Shown here piece by piece: positions 1 to 6,718 of a stretch of 12,359 nucleotides of DNA. Made by a program: the position numbers and the translations under genes. The first letter of the stretch is position 1. The number at the start of each line of letters is the position of its first letter. Origin of the DNA: an uncultured Eubacteriaceae bacterium (lineage in GTDB: Bacteria; Bacillota; Clostridia; Eubacteriales; UBA1433); the NCBI GenBank assembly GCA_937914785.1, contig CALGIV010000279.1, positions 1-12,359 of the forward strand, written 5' to 3'. The notes under the pieces were generated by a model that was given only the letters and a program-made list of their open reading frames with translations, did not search any database and was not told the origin of the DNA.

Positions 1-1
1 G

Positions 2-658
2 AAAGAAGCCGGTGCCGATGCGTTGCGCGGCGGCGCCTACAAGATGCGTACTTGTGCAAACGACTTTCAGGGTTTGGGGGCGGAAGGTTTGCGTCTGCTG
101 CGCAAAGCGGGGGAGGCGGTGGGTCTTCCTGTCGTTTCGGAAATTACTGATGTACGCGACGTAGCGCTCTTTGAAGAATGTGTCGATGTCATTCAGGTCG
201 GCGCGCGTAATATGTACAACTATCCGCTGCTTAAAGAACTTGCGCAAGTGAAGCGGCCCGTGCTGCTCAAACGCGGTCTGAGCGCTACGGTAAATGAATG
301 GCTCAAGGCCGGCGAATACATCCGGCGCGGCAACGAGCGCGTCATTTTCTGCGAACGCGGTGTTCGCGGCTTTGATCCATCAACACGTAATGTGTTGGAC
401 GTCGGCGCAATCGCGCTGCTTAAAAATGAAGGCCATACAGTCTTTGCAGATCCGTCTCATGCGGCAGGACGCAGTGAACTGGTCCCACCGCTTGCCTGTG
501 CCGCGGGAGCTGCCGGCGCGGATGGTGTTCTTATAGAAGTACACGAGAATCCGACGCTTTCACTCAGCGACGGCAAACAGGCATTGACACCGGCAGAATT
601 ATCTTGCCTTATCAAACACCTTCGCCGGATCAGGCAAATTGATGAAATCGACAGGTAG
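2..658 (+). CDS. aroF: 3-deoxy-7-phosphoheptulonate (DAHP) synthase, 5'-truncated by window edge
   Basis: This cytoplasmic enzyme condenses phosphoenolpyruvate with erythrose-4-phosphate, the first step of the shikimate pathway. The reading frame is open from base 2, so the start lies outside the window; the TTG at 23 is internal to a conserved block and is not the start. The 218 visible residues carry signatures of the AroF/KDO8P-synthase-like class I family: LRGGAYKMRT near the left edge, then QGLG, VGARNMYNYPLLKE, PVLLKRGLSAT, ERGVRGFDPSTRNVLD, the metal/substrate motif FADPSHAAGRSELV, and GADGVLIEVHENP followed by LSDGKQAL near the end. Full-length relatives have about 335-360 residues, so roughly a third is missing. 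No regulatory ACT or chorismate mutase domain follows; the gene stops at TAG 656-658. Base composition is visibly more GC-rich than the following gap. I see no convincing terminator immediately after it. Family assignment is secure; pathway neighbours are not visible. Confidence 0.95.
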   Translation, partial: KEAGADALRGGAYKMRTCANDFQGLGAEGLRLLRKAGEAVGLPVVSEITDVRDVALFEECVDVIQVGARNMYNYPLLKELAQVKRPVLLKRGLSATVNEWLKAGEYIRRGNERVIFCERGVRGFDPSTRNVLDVGAIALLKNEGHTVFADPSHAAGRSELVPPLACAAGAAGADGVLIEVHENPTLSLSDGKQALTPAELSCLIKHLRRIRQIDEIDR

Positions 659-1067
659 CCGGTTATTTAATAATAGGTGGTTTGGGTCGCAAACTTTGCT
701 TTACGAATACGTCTTTTAAATATAGTTATACACTTGATAAATATATACCTTATATATTTTGGTGCTTTAACTGAGTTTCTGGAATCTATGCAGGCTAAAG
801 TAAAATATTTCTGATATTGTTTTAATACTTCTTAATTTAAAAACAAAAGTGCCCTTGGTAGCATATTCAAAGTTCAGAAGAAGCAGGGCGGAAAATTGCT
901 CGTTTATATGCGGTCAATTTTAGCTTTGCACTGTAATCTATCTGAAGGTTGCAGTTTGTCGAATGGCAATTGGTTGGTTTGATAAAAATGTGATTTATTA
1001 TATTTATTTGACTTATTTTGACAAAATAGTTTAAAATAAAAATATTGCAGAAAAAGCGCAGAATTAA

Positions 1068-1096
1068 TAGACATAGAAAAAATAGTATGATATACT
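1068..1096 (+). promoter_or_regulatory. Sigma-A-type promoter with extended -10, upstream of the LytTR gene
   Basis: The -35 is TAGACA (1068-1073, 5 of 6 to consensus). After exactly 17 bp comes the -10 TATACT (1091-1096, 5 of 6), preceded by TGA, which makes an extended -10 (TGn). Transcription would begin near 1103. It is the best promoter-like match I found in the gap. A TTGACA at 1018-1023 with a weaker AATATT 17 bp later is a poorer alternative. The assignment rests on motif match only. Confidence 0.6.
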
Positions 1097-1121
1097 CTAT
1101 TGCGCAATAAAAGATGTTTTT

Positions 1122-1139
1122 CTTTAAATTAATTTAAAG
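1122..1139. repeat. Perfect 18-bp palindrome just downstream of the predicted transcription start
   Basis: CTTTAAATTAATTTAAAG reads the same on both strands. It starts about 20 nt after the predicted start of the 1068-1096 promoter, a position typical of a repressor operator. It could also simply be AT-rich sequence folding back. No regulator is assigned. Confidence 0.5.
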
Positions 1140-1214
1140 GATTCTTAAGAGGAAACCTCTATTTACTTTTACTTTATTTATAGAGCTTTTTTAGCGATAC
1201 AGGATGTAAAACTT

Positions 1215-1241
1215 GTCAACTTTTTCTGAAGTTAAGTCAAC
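1215..1241. repeat. GTCAAC direct repeat at 21-bp spacing, possible LytTR-type site
   Basis: GTCAAC occurs at 1215-1220 and 1236-1241, start to start 21 bp, about two helical turns. Read on the minus strand, each is GTTGAC in an AT-rich context, loosely like the GTT core of known LytTR-family sites, which are direct repeats with this spacing. It differs from the GTGCAG repeat upstream of the surface-protein gene, so shared control is not shown. Confidence 0.3.
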
Positions 1242-1288
1242 ATAAATTTGTTGAGAAATTTGTAATCGATATAAAAAATATACCGACG

Positions 1289-1416
1289 TTCTTTAGATTA
1301 TGCCATATTTCTTCAGGCTTCGCCGACGGGCTTCATAGCGTATTGACAAAATAATGTGCTTTACAGTAAGCAGGCGTTTTTGTCTTGATGATATCTAAAG
1401 AAAGCGTGGTATGGCA
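1289..1416. repeat. Interleaved pair of inverted repeats before the LytTR gene
   Basis: TTCTTTAGA (1289-1297) is complementary to TCTAAAGAA (1394-1402), and TGCCATA (1301-1307) is complementary to TATGGCA (1410-1416). The order is A-B-A'-B', so in RNA both can pair only as a pseudoknot. In DNA they form two mirrored copies of one composite site. The right copy overlaps a possible promoter with a perfect TATAAT at 1419-1424. Confidence 0.4.
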
Positions 1417-1424
1417 GATATAAT
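1396..1424 (+). promoter_or_regulatory. Possible second promoter nearer the LytTR gene
   Basis: A perfect -10 TATAAT lies at 1419-1424. The best -35 17 bp upstream is only TAAAGA (1396-1401, 3 of 6), so it would need an activator or be weak. It would start transcription near 1431, leaving a leader of about 50 nt. The right arm of the inverted repeat overlaps the -35 and lies just before the -10, which would suit regulation. Confidence 0.3.
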
Positions 1425-1479
1425 TTTTACAGGATTGTAAGTTGGCGCAAGCAACGTTGGGGATGGAGGAAATTAAACA

Positions 1480-1914
1480 ATGAGAATTATCATTGAAGAG
1501 CTTGTTGACGATTTTGCTGAAGAACAGGTCGTTATTCGATGTAAAAGTATGACGCCGGGTTTATTAAAAGCTATTGCGGCATTAAAGGCTCAAAGCCCCA
1601 TTATTGCTTATAAAGGGCAGGATATTTACAAAATGAACCCTGAGGAGATCTACTACTTTGAAGTAGTAGATAATAAAACTTTTTTATATACTCAAAAAGA
1701 AATATACGAAATACGATTGCGTTTGTATGAGTTGGAAAAAGATCTCACAGGCGATTTTTTACGCATTTCCAAATCTGTTATACTGAATGTCACTAAAATA
1801 CAAGCTTTGCGCCCGGCTATGAACAGTCGCTTTGAAGCGCAGCTGGATAACGGAGAAACGGTGATCGTTTCCCGCCAGTATGTAGGTGCATTAAAAGAAA
1901 AATTTGGCCTGTAG
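1480..1914 (+). CDS. Stand-alone LytTR DNA-binding transcriptional regulator
   Basis: A 144-residue cytoplasmic transcription factor. Residues about 45-144 form a LytTR domain, recognisable from YKGQDIYKMNPEEIYYFEVVDNK, then FLRISKSVILNVTKIQ and the C-terminal VIVSRQYVGALKEKFGL. LytTR domains bind direct repeats about two helical turns apart. The first 45 residues are not a response-regulator receiver domain, so no two-component phosphorylation is expected. The start is fixed by GGAGGA at 1465-1470, nine bases before ATG. The next gene, 12 bp downstream, encodes a DUF3021 membrane protein. Such LytTR plus membrane-protein pairs are known as LytTR regulatory systems in streptococci (HdrRM, BrsRM), where the membrane partner restrains the regulator. 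By analogy I infer the same here. The nearest plausible target is the large surface-protein gene downstream; self-regulation is also likely. Family assignment is firm; targets are inferred. Confidence 0.92.
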   Translation: MRIIIEELVDDFAEEQVVIRCKSMTPGLLKAIAALKAQSPIIAYKGQDIYKMNPEEIYYFEVVDNKTFLYTQKEIYEIRLRLYELEKDLTGDFLRISKSVILNVTKIQALRPAMNSRFEAQLDNGETVIVSRQYVGALKEKFGL

Positions 1915-1926
1915 AGAGGAAATCGT

Positions 1927-2352
1927 ATGTCTATAAGAGAAATTTTGAAAATGATGGTACTCTCTTTCTTTATGATCGTTACCGGGATTGTAGCCGGTAT
2001 TTGGGTCATTGGTTTTTTTGTGCCCGGGCTATCGTATTCCCCTGTTGGATTTGGGCGTATTTTATTGACGGGCCTTCTTACAGCGTGTTTATTTATTATT
2101 TTTTATTCTAAAACAGACTTAACAGCAAAAAAAATGATTAGACGTATGGCAATTCATAGCGTGGTGTTGGTGTTTACAACCTTATCTTTAGCGTTCTATT
2201 GGGGGTGGGTATCATTGAATACTCCCGGAATGATTATCGCGATTATCGCAATCATTATCATTATATACGCAACAGTGGCTGGTATGTTTTTTTTCAGGGA
2301 CAGGCGTTTTGCCGAGAAGATAAACGAGGCTATAAAAAGACGCAGGCGCTAA
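1927..2352 (+). CDS. DUF3021 family four-helix membrane protein, probable partner of the LytTR regulator
   Basis: A 141-residue integral membrane protein with four hydrophobic segments at about residues 9-31, 43-61, 75-95 and 100-123. A short basic linker (TAKKMIRRMAIH) lies between helices 2 and 3, and the cytoplasmic tail is very basic, ending in KRRRR. Size, four-helix layout and position directly behind a LytTR gene fit DUF3021. No enzyme or transporter motif is visible. The ATG is preceded by GAGAGGA (1914-1920), overlapping the last base of the LytTR stop codon, so the two genes are surely co-transcribed. By analogy with LytTR regulatory systems it may hold the regulator inactive at the membrane until a signal arrives; this is inference and the signal is unknown. 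Many LytTR-DUF3021 pairs precede ABC transporter genes; here a surface-protein gene follows. Confidence 0.85.
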   Translation: MSIREILKMMVLSFFMIVTGIVAGIWVIGFFVPGLSYSPVGFGRILLTGLLTACLFIIFYSKTDLTAKKMIRRMAIHSVVLVFTTLSLAFYWGWVSLNTPGMIIAIIAIIIIIYATVAGMFFFRDRRFAEKINEAIKRRRR

Positions 2353-2449
2353 CAGGTTCTATTTGTTTAGTATAATATTATAATTCAAATTCTGTTTGAG
2401 CCGAATAATCTCAAAGGGGATTTGTTTTGTTTTAGGGACAAAAAAACGT

Positions 2450-2501
2450 ATTTGTGCAGCTTACCCGTTCATTTGTGCAGCTTGCCTGTTGGGAGGTGCA
2501 G
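2450..2501 (+). repeat. Three GTGCAG boxes at exact 21-bp spacing, candidate LytTR operator
   Basis: GTGCAG begins at 2454, 2475 and 2496. The first two sit in tandem 21-bp units (2450-2470 and 2471-2491) that match at 18 of 21 positions, sharing GTGCAGCTT and a later GTT. The third unit keeps only GTGCAG followed by TTGG. Spacing equals two helical turns, the arrangement LytTR-family regulators recognise, and GCAGTTGG resembles the CAGTT core of AgrA/ComE-type sites. The array ends 15 bp before a possible -35. Binding is inferred. Confidence 0.55.
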
Positions 2502-2516
2502 TTGGAGTAAAAGGGG

Positions 2517-2545
2517 TTTTCACTCGACCGTTTTTCCTTTAAAAT
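2517..2545 (+). promoter_or_regulatory. Candidate promoter of the surface-protein gene
   Basis: TTTTCA (2517-2522, 4 of 6 to the -35 consensus) is followed after 17 bp by TAAAAT (2540-2545, 5 of 6 to the -10). The weak -35 just downstream of the GTGCAG array is what an activator-dependent promoter would look like. Transcription would start near 2552. An alternative, CTAACA at 2349-2354 and TATAAT at 2371-2376, would place the repeats inside the leader. Confidence 0.4.
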
Positions 2546-2564
2546 TCATTTCAAGAACACAATA

Positions 2565-2610
2565 AACGCGGCCGATCCAGGGTGCTTAACTCATTTCGGT
2601 TCGCGTTTTT
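2565..2610 (+). terminator. Terminator-like hairpin with T-run in the surface-protein leader
   Basis: CGCGG plus CCGA (2567-2575) pairs with TCGG and TCGCG (2596-2605) through one bulged base, and flanking AA/TT extends the stem to about 11 pairs around a 20-base loop. TTTTT follows at 2606-2610. It may end transcripts of the LytTR-DUF3021 operon, or act as an attenuator for the surface protein if the promoter is at 2517-2545. A second hairpin GCTCG/CGAGC (2611-2631) follows at once. Confidence 0.5.
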
Positions 2611-2674
2611 GCTCGGTATGTTCAATCGAGCCCGCTGTTTCTTGTGATATTTATCCACCAGGAGGAAGTTTAAT

Positions 2675-5600
2675 ATGAACCGCCAGCCCCAACAAAAATA
2701 CTCTAAGGCACTATGTGTCTGCTTAATCTTGCTTTTGTGCTCAACCTTGATGCCCTTTTCCAGCGTAAGTGCGGACAGTGCCGAATACAGTTACGCAGTT
2801 ACGGCAAATAAGGATACTGTTGGCGCCAATGAAGTAGTCAATTTTTCTCTCACGATTTCAATACAAAAATACGCAGAGGACTTGTATGATGCTGTTTTTG
2901 TTATTCAGGTGCGAGAGGATGTTTTTGATTTTAATTCAAATAACAATATTACTATCTATAACCCTGGAATAGGCACTTCGGGTATAAAGATTTTTGCGCA
3001 GGATTATCTGACCCGTGATACGAATTATGATGATCAGGGCTATATCGGCTATACGATCCGGCTGAATGGAAGTGATGAAGCAAAGGCGCTCTTTGAGCGG
3101 GAGAACCTTGTTTCGGTTGCCTGTGTTTTTTCTTTAACTTTTGAAAAAGTTTTGACAGAAGAAGGCGAGACTGAAATTATCCGTTATGGCGAAAAAGATG
3201 ACGGAGTATACATACCGATAGAGATTACTATTGACCCTGAGAAGAATCCTGATCCGCAAACCGTCCATGTTTATAAAAACATCAATGCCGTCTACCGGCT
3301 TGTTGATGATAGTGTTGGCGGGAATGATGGGAACCTTGCTTTATATGAAAAACGGCCCCACACGATAGGGGATGCCCAACTTGTAGAACCGGGAGACTTG
3401 GTAATCTTTAGTATTGAATTGATGAACAGCGACCCTTTTAATGCACTTGAGATTGCTTCAATTGTAGACAACCTGCCCGGCGGTTATGAATATGTGGATA
3501 TTAAAACTGCACCTGATATTTATCTGGATTCCAATTCGAACTGTAAAAAAATATCCGATTTAAAGCCCAATGGCGCAGAGGAGCCGAACTGGGTGTGGAC
3601 GAGCGGGGCTTATGTGCATACTTTTGATCCGGTACTGGAATTGAGTAAGTATGAACAGGGAAAAACTGGTCATAAATACAACACGTATCTTGTAGCACGT
3701 GTAGTCGACGATCCTGTTGCTAATCGAGTGAACAGCATAACCGTAAATCAGGAAAATGGCGGCACTGGCAGCGGAAGCAACTCTGAGCCCATTTATCTGG
3801 ATGGCTATGATCTCGCCCTGACTACGCACTATTCCCATGGCTTCAATGCCGATTGCGAGCTGATAGCCAACTACTTCTCGAATATCAGACCTACCGTTGT
3901 AGAAAATAATTACGTCGCGGTTACTTATACGATTATTAATCAGGGGAATAAAGCCCAAAATCCTGAAATACATGCGTATGTGCCTGCCGGGTTGGAAGTA
4001 GTTGACAGTGCCGTTAAGTTTGGTGGCGTTAATTATAACCTGTCCCAAGAGGATAACAGCATATGGACTAAAGTCGAGACAACTTACACTAAAAATGACA
4101 TTACCGGTGTATGGAGCGATTTGAGCCTTTATAAGACCAGTATAGATAAAGTTTTAAACACTGGTGATAAAGTTGAAGTATATCTGTTTTTAAAAGTAGT
4201 GGGTAATAATGATACAGGAGGGCTTACGGCAACGGACTTTTATGTTGCCGGTGAAATCTCAGCATTTGAGACTGAGGAGGGGGAAGAAGGCGTTGATGCA
4301 GACTCCACGCCTGACAATAATCCGGTCAACGATTTGATCAGCAATATAAAGGGTGACGATACGGTACATCCTATTGATTCCAATATGAACCACTATAAGG
4401 AGAAATCTTCAGTAGTGGATGAGCGGGCCAAACTGATAGAGGATAAGCTGCAGGATGAAGATGACTTTGACTTCGCCAGTTTAAACGCCCGCAAAAATCA
4501 ACCTACAGATGAAATGTACGATGTGCTTAGTAAACAGCGTGTGGCTTACGAGAAAATTAAGACCAAAGCCGATGTTGCAGCATTGTTTGATGATTATGAG
4601 TATATAATGCCGTATCTGTTTAATACGCTGAAAGGTGAAGCTTTGCCGGACGATGGCGTTGTTACCAGCCATAATACGTTTATGCTGTATGAAATCTGGA
4701 TAAATCAGGATGGCCTTCTGGACACCGAAGGATTTACCTTCACGGATGAACTGCCAAAAGGTCTGAAATTCCTTTCGGTACCTCGAGTCTCCCTCAGTGA
4801 GGTTGATGCGATACGAATATATAAAGTGTTGCCGACTCAGCGGGTGGAAAATGAAGATGGGAAATGGGTTATTAGTCATAAACCTGGTTTTTGTACCGAA
4901 TTTGACGTCTTGTTTGATGAAAACGACGATGATGGGAATTTAAATACGGATTATAAGAAAAAGTCTCGCGTGCCCAGTATTGACGCTAAGGACATCGGCC
5001 TGGTGGGTGATGTAAGCGAGGATGGCCGTACCCTGACGATTCAATTCAATACGCCTAAACAATCCGACAACAAAGTGTTGACCGATACGACAGGCGCCTA
5101 TAAAATTCAAGCCATCGTCATATTGGATAAAGAGAACCTGGATTACGGCACGATGAGAAATAGCGCTGAGTTGATGAAGGAAGAAGAGACGTTTACCGTG
5201 ACGGAGACTGTCGGCGTACATTACGATGCCGGCGGCGGGCTTTCCTTCATTCAAAAATATGCCCGCATGAACGAAAGCGATACATTTGTAAGCAGCCCGG
5301 ATGTTGTCGTTGCGCAGCCGGATGCAAACGGGGATGTGATCATTACTTATCAACTGCGCTTTCGCAGCGAGTATTCTTTTGATCAAAATACGATCAATGT
5401 ATCTGATGTTATTCCTGTAGAAATATTTGACAGTTTTGTAGGTGCTCCGGATGTAGCAGGTTTTAATTATACGATAGAAGACGGCGAATTGAAATATGGT
5501 GATGCTATCGGCGAGAGTGACCTTGCAATAACTGCTGCGACGAATGCAAACAGCCTTACTGTCAGCAATCCGGACCTTGAGACAAAAGCCGGTGAGATTT

Positions 5601-6571
5601 ATCATATCACCTTTCAGGTAAAGTATAAAAACTGGCAGTATGGTCAGCTGATTCGCAACAGCATCGGCAGTATCAATACATTTGCTTCAATACCGTTGCA
5701 AATTCAGGTAGAAAAAGCCGATGAGGACACGCAAGCTCCTCTTGCCGGTTACGAGTTCAAAGCCTATTATGCCGATACCAGCCAAAAGGCTGACCTTTCC
5801 AACCCTGTATTGGATTTACAGGAAAGTCCTGTCGTATTTGATGAGGCTACCGGCGCTGTGGAGTTTCTTCCTGCAGGGTTTGCGCCTGATAAAGCCGGCA
5901 GTTGGGATATTGTATTGGTAGAAACCATTGCTCCTGTCGGTTATGAAAGCAACTTAAACAAAGAGTTTTTATTGCGCGTGACGAGTGATAATAAAGGCAA
6001 TCTTCGTTGGGAGGACGACAGCAGTAATACCGGTTATGTGATGACATTTACTGTTGGCAATCAAAGTGCTGCTGCCACCCTGTACAATCAGAGTGAGCCG
6101 ATAAAGGATGCAAGTTTTGTTTTAAAAAAGATAGATGCAGATACAGGTGCGGCCCTTTCCGGCGCTCAATTTGTTCTTACCGACGTAAATAGCGGGCAGA
6201 GCCAAACCGTGACTACCGGTGCCAACGGCACCGTCGCGATACCGGTATCCGGTCAGAATTTGCCTGCGCAGTATACCTTGCAAGAGATGAAAGCGCCTGA
6301 AGGATATATTCTTAGTGCAGAGAGGGCCACTTTTACGGTAGACACAGACGGTTGTATTACCGAGTTGACTGGTGAAAAGAAGGACTATCAGATTGCTTCA
6401 AACAGCCTTGGCATCGTGGTAAAGAACAGTCGGATCCCGACCAATAAACCAGATACGCCTGCACCTCAAACCGGTGATAACATCTCTGTGATGTTTTGGT
6501 TGGGTTGCATTGCACTGAGTGCCTTGGGCTTTGGAGTATTGGTAGCAAAAAGACGCAAAAAAAGAGCGTAA
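2675..6571 (+). CDS. Large sortase-anchored surface protein with DUF11-like and SpaA-like domains
   Basis: A 1298-residue protein, probably an adhesin or pilin-like cell-wall protein. Residues 1-33 form a signal peptide (hydrophobic core CLILLLCSTLMPF, likely cut after VSA). An N-terminal beta-rich region runs to about 200. Several DUF11-like beta-sandwich units follow (about 205-280, 400-560, 640-720 and 900-960), with the typical VPAGLEVVD, DELPKGLKFL and an Asp-rich DADSTPDNN at 541-549. Two SpaA-like domains close the protein: about 1009-1138 (Lys1014, acidic box VETIAPVGYE with Glu1083, Asn1138) and 1148-1251 (Lys1151/1152, LQEMKAPEGY with Glu1204, Asn1251). These Lys/Glu/Asn sets suggest internal isopeptide bonds. 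The C-terminus has a Pro-rich spacer, sorting motif APQTGD (1263-1268), a membrane helix and a KRRKKRA tail. GGAGGA lies nine bases before ATG. No sortase gene is in the window. Ligand unknown; control by the upstream LytTR pair is inferred. Confidence 0.9.
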   Translation: MNRQPQQKYSKALCVCLILLLCSTLMPFSSVSADSAEYSYAVTANKDTVGANEVVNFSLTISIQKYAEDLYDAVFVIQVREDVFDFNSNNNITIYNPGIGTSGIKIFAQDYLTRDTNYDDQGYIGYTIRLNGSDEAKALFERENLVSVACVFSLTFEKVLTEEGETEIIRYGEKDDGVYIPIEITIDPEKNPDPQTVHVYKNINAVYRLVDDSVGGNDGNLALYEKRPHTIGDAQLVEPGDLVIFSIELMNSDPFNALEIASIVDNLPGGYEYVDIKTAPDIYLDSNSNCKKISDLKPNGAEEPNWVWTSGAYVHTFDPVLELSKYEQGKTGHKYNTYLVARVVDDPVANRVNSITVNQENGGTGSGSNSEPIYLDGYDLALTTHYSHGFNADCELIANYFSNIRPTVVENNYVAVTYTIINQGNKAQNPEIHAYVPAGLEVVDSAVKFGGVNYNLSQEDNSIWTKVETTYTKNDITGVWSDLSLYKTSIDKVLNTGDKVEVYLFLKVVGNNDTGGLTATDFYVAGEISAFETEEGEEGVDADSTPDNNPVNDLISNIKGDDTVHPIDSNMNHYKEKSSVVDERAKLIEDKLQDEDDFDFASLNARKNQPTDEMYDVLSKQRVAYEKIKTKADVAALFDDYEYIMPYLFNTLKGEALPDDGVVTSHNTFMLYEIWINQDGLLDTEGFTFTDELPKGLKFLSVPRVSLSEVDAIRIYKVLPTQRVENEDGKWVISHKPGFCTEFDVLFDENDDDGNLNTDYKKKSRVPSIDAKDIGLVGDVSEDGRTLTIQFNTPKQSDNKVLTDTTGAYKIQAIVILDKENLDYGTMRNSAELMKEEETFTVTETVGVHYDAGGGLSFIQKYARMNESDTFVSSPDVVVAQPDANGDVIITYQLRFRSEYSFDQNTINVSDVIPVEIFDSFVGAPDVAGFNYTIEDGELKYGDAIGESDLAITAATNANSLTVSNPDLETKAGEIYHITFQVKYKNWQYGQLIRNSIGSINTFASIPLQIQVEKADEDTQAPLAGYEFKAYYADTSQKADLSNPVLDLQESPVVFDEATGAVEFLPAGFAPDKAGSWDIVLVETIAPVGYESNLNKEFLLRVTSDNKGNLRWEDDSSNTGYVMTFTVGNQSAAATLYNQSEPIKDASFVLKKIDADTGAALSGAQFVLTDVNSGQSQTVTTGANGTVAIPVSGQNLPAQYTLQEMKAPEGYILSAERATFTVDTDGCITELTGEKKDYQIASNSLGIVVKNSRIPTNKPDTPAPQTGDNISVMFWLGCIALSALGFGVLVAKRRKKRA

Positions 6572-6581
6572 ATTTAAAAAC

Positions 6582-6679
6582 AAGCGGCTTTTGGGATATT
6601 GGTTGTAAGGCAATTAAATAACTTCCCGACGAAAAACTTATCGTGCTTGCTCGCTGTTTTCTATATGCCCTAGCCGCTT
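6582..6679 (+). repeat. Long-range inverted repeat in the surface-protein 3' region
   Basis: AAGCGGCT (6582-6589) is perfectly complementary to AGCCGCTT (6672-6679); GGG and CCC just inside can extend the pairing across a small internal loop. About 82 bases lie between the arms and a short T-run follows (to 6681). It could close a structured 3' untranslated region just before the main terminator. Function unknown. Confidence 0.35.
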
Positions 6680-6685
6680 TTTATT

Positions 6686-6718
6686 CCGGCCAAACCTGAT
6701 GCTTTGGCCGGTTTTTTT
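6686..6718 (+). terminator. Rho-independent terminator after the surface-protein gene
   Basis: A perfect nine-pair stem, CCGGCCAAA (6686-6694) with TTTGGCCGG (6703-6711), encloses an eight-base loop and is followed by seven Ts (6712-6718). It is a textbook intrinsic terminator for the plus strand, 115 bp beyond the surface-protein stop codon. Confidence 0.92.

Larger units (their letters stand above)
659..1479. other. AT-rich intergenic region with a long leader upstream of the LytTR gene
   Basis: About 820 bp without a credible gene. The only longer ORF (minus strand, 904-1107) has an AT-driven composition and no recognisable motif. The first 400 bp show little beyond a weak GCCCT/AGGGC pair (851-855 and 885-889). 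From 1068 onward it holds a good promoter, an 18-bp palindrome, a short hairpin pair, two direct-repeat pairs and a double inverted repeat. If the 1068-1096 promoter serves the LytTR gene, the untranslated leader is about 375 nt, which is unusually long. The elements are listed separately. Confidence 0.7.
2353..2674. other. Regulatory intergenic region before the surface-protein gene
   Basis: A 322-bp gap without an ORF. In order it holds a TATAAT at 2371-2376 with a CTAACA 16 bp before it (a possible promoter overlapping the end of the DUF3021 gene), 21-bp-spaced repeats (2450-2501), a promoter-like pair (2517-2545), a hairpin followed by a T-run (2565-2610), a smaller hairpin (2611-2631) and a strong ribosome binding site (GGAGGA 2661-2666). 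Elements are listed separately. Confidence 0.7.

Noticed and set aside
904..1107. 67-codon minus-strand ORF in the AT-rich gap
   Set aside because: Composition follows AT-rich DNA, no motif, and the plus-strand promoter elements lie across it.
1343..1372. Promoter based on TTGACA at 1343-1348
   Set aside because: Perfect -35 but no acceptable -10 at 16-18 bp.
2520..2674. Known riboswitch (for example cyclic-di-GMP) in the surface-protein leader
   Set aside because: I could not match conserved core bases of c-di-GMP-I or -II or other common classes; only generic hairpins are visible.
3560..4048. 162-codon minus-strand ORF inside the surface-protein gene
   Set aside because: Antisense shadow of a clearly real gene; no independent support.
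4940..5605. 221-codon minus-strand ORF inside the surface-protein gene
   Set aside because: It is antisense to conserved DUF11-like coding sequence and shows no family motif or ribosome site I can support.
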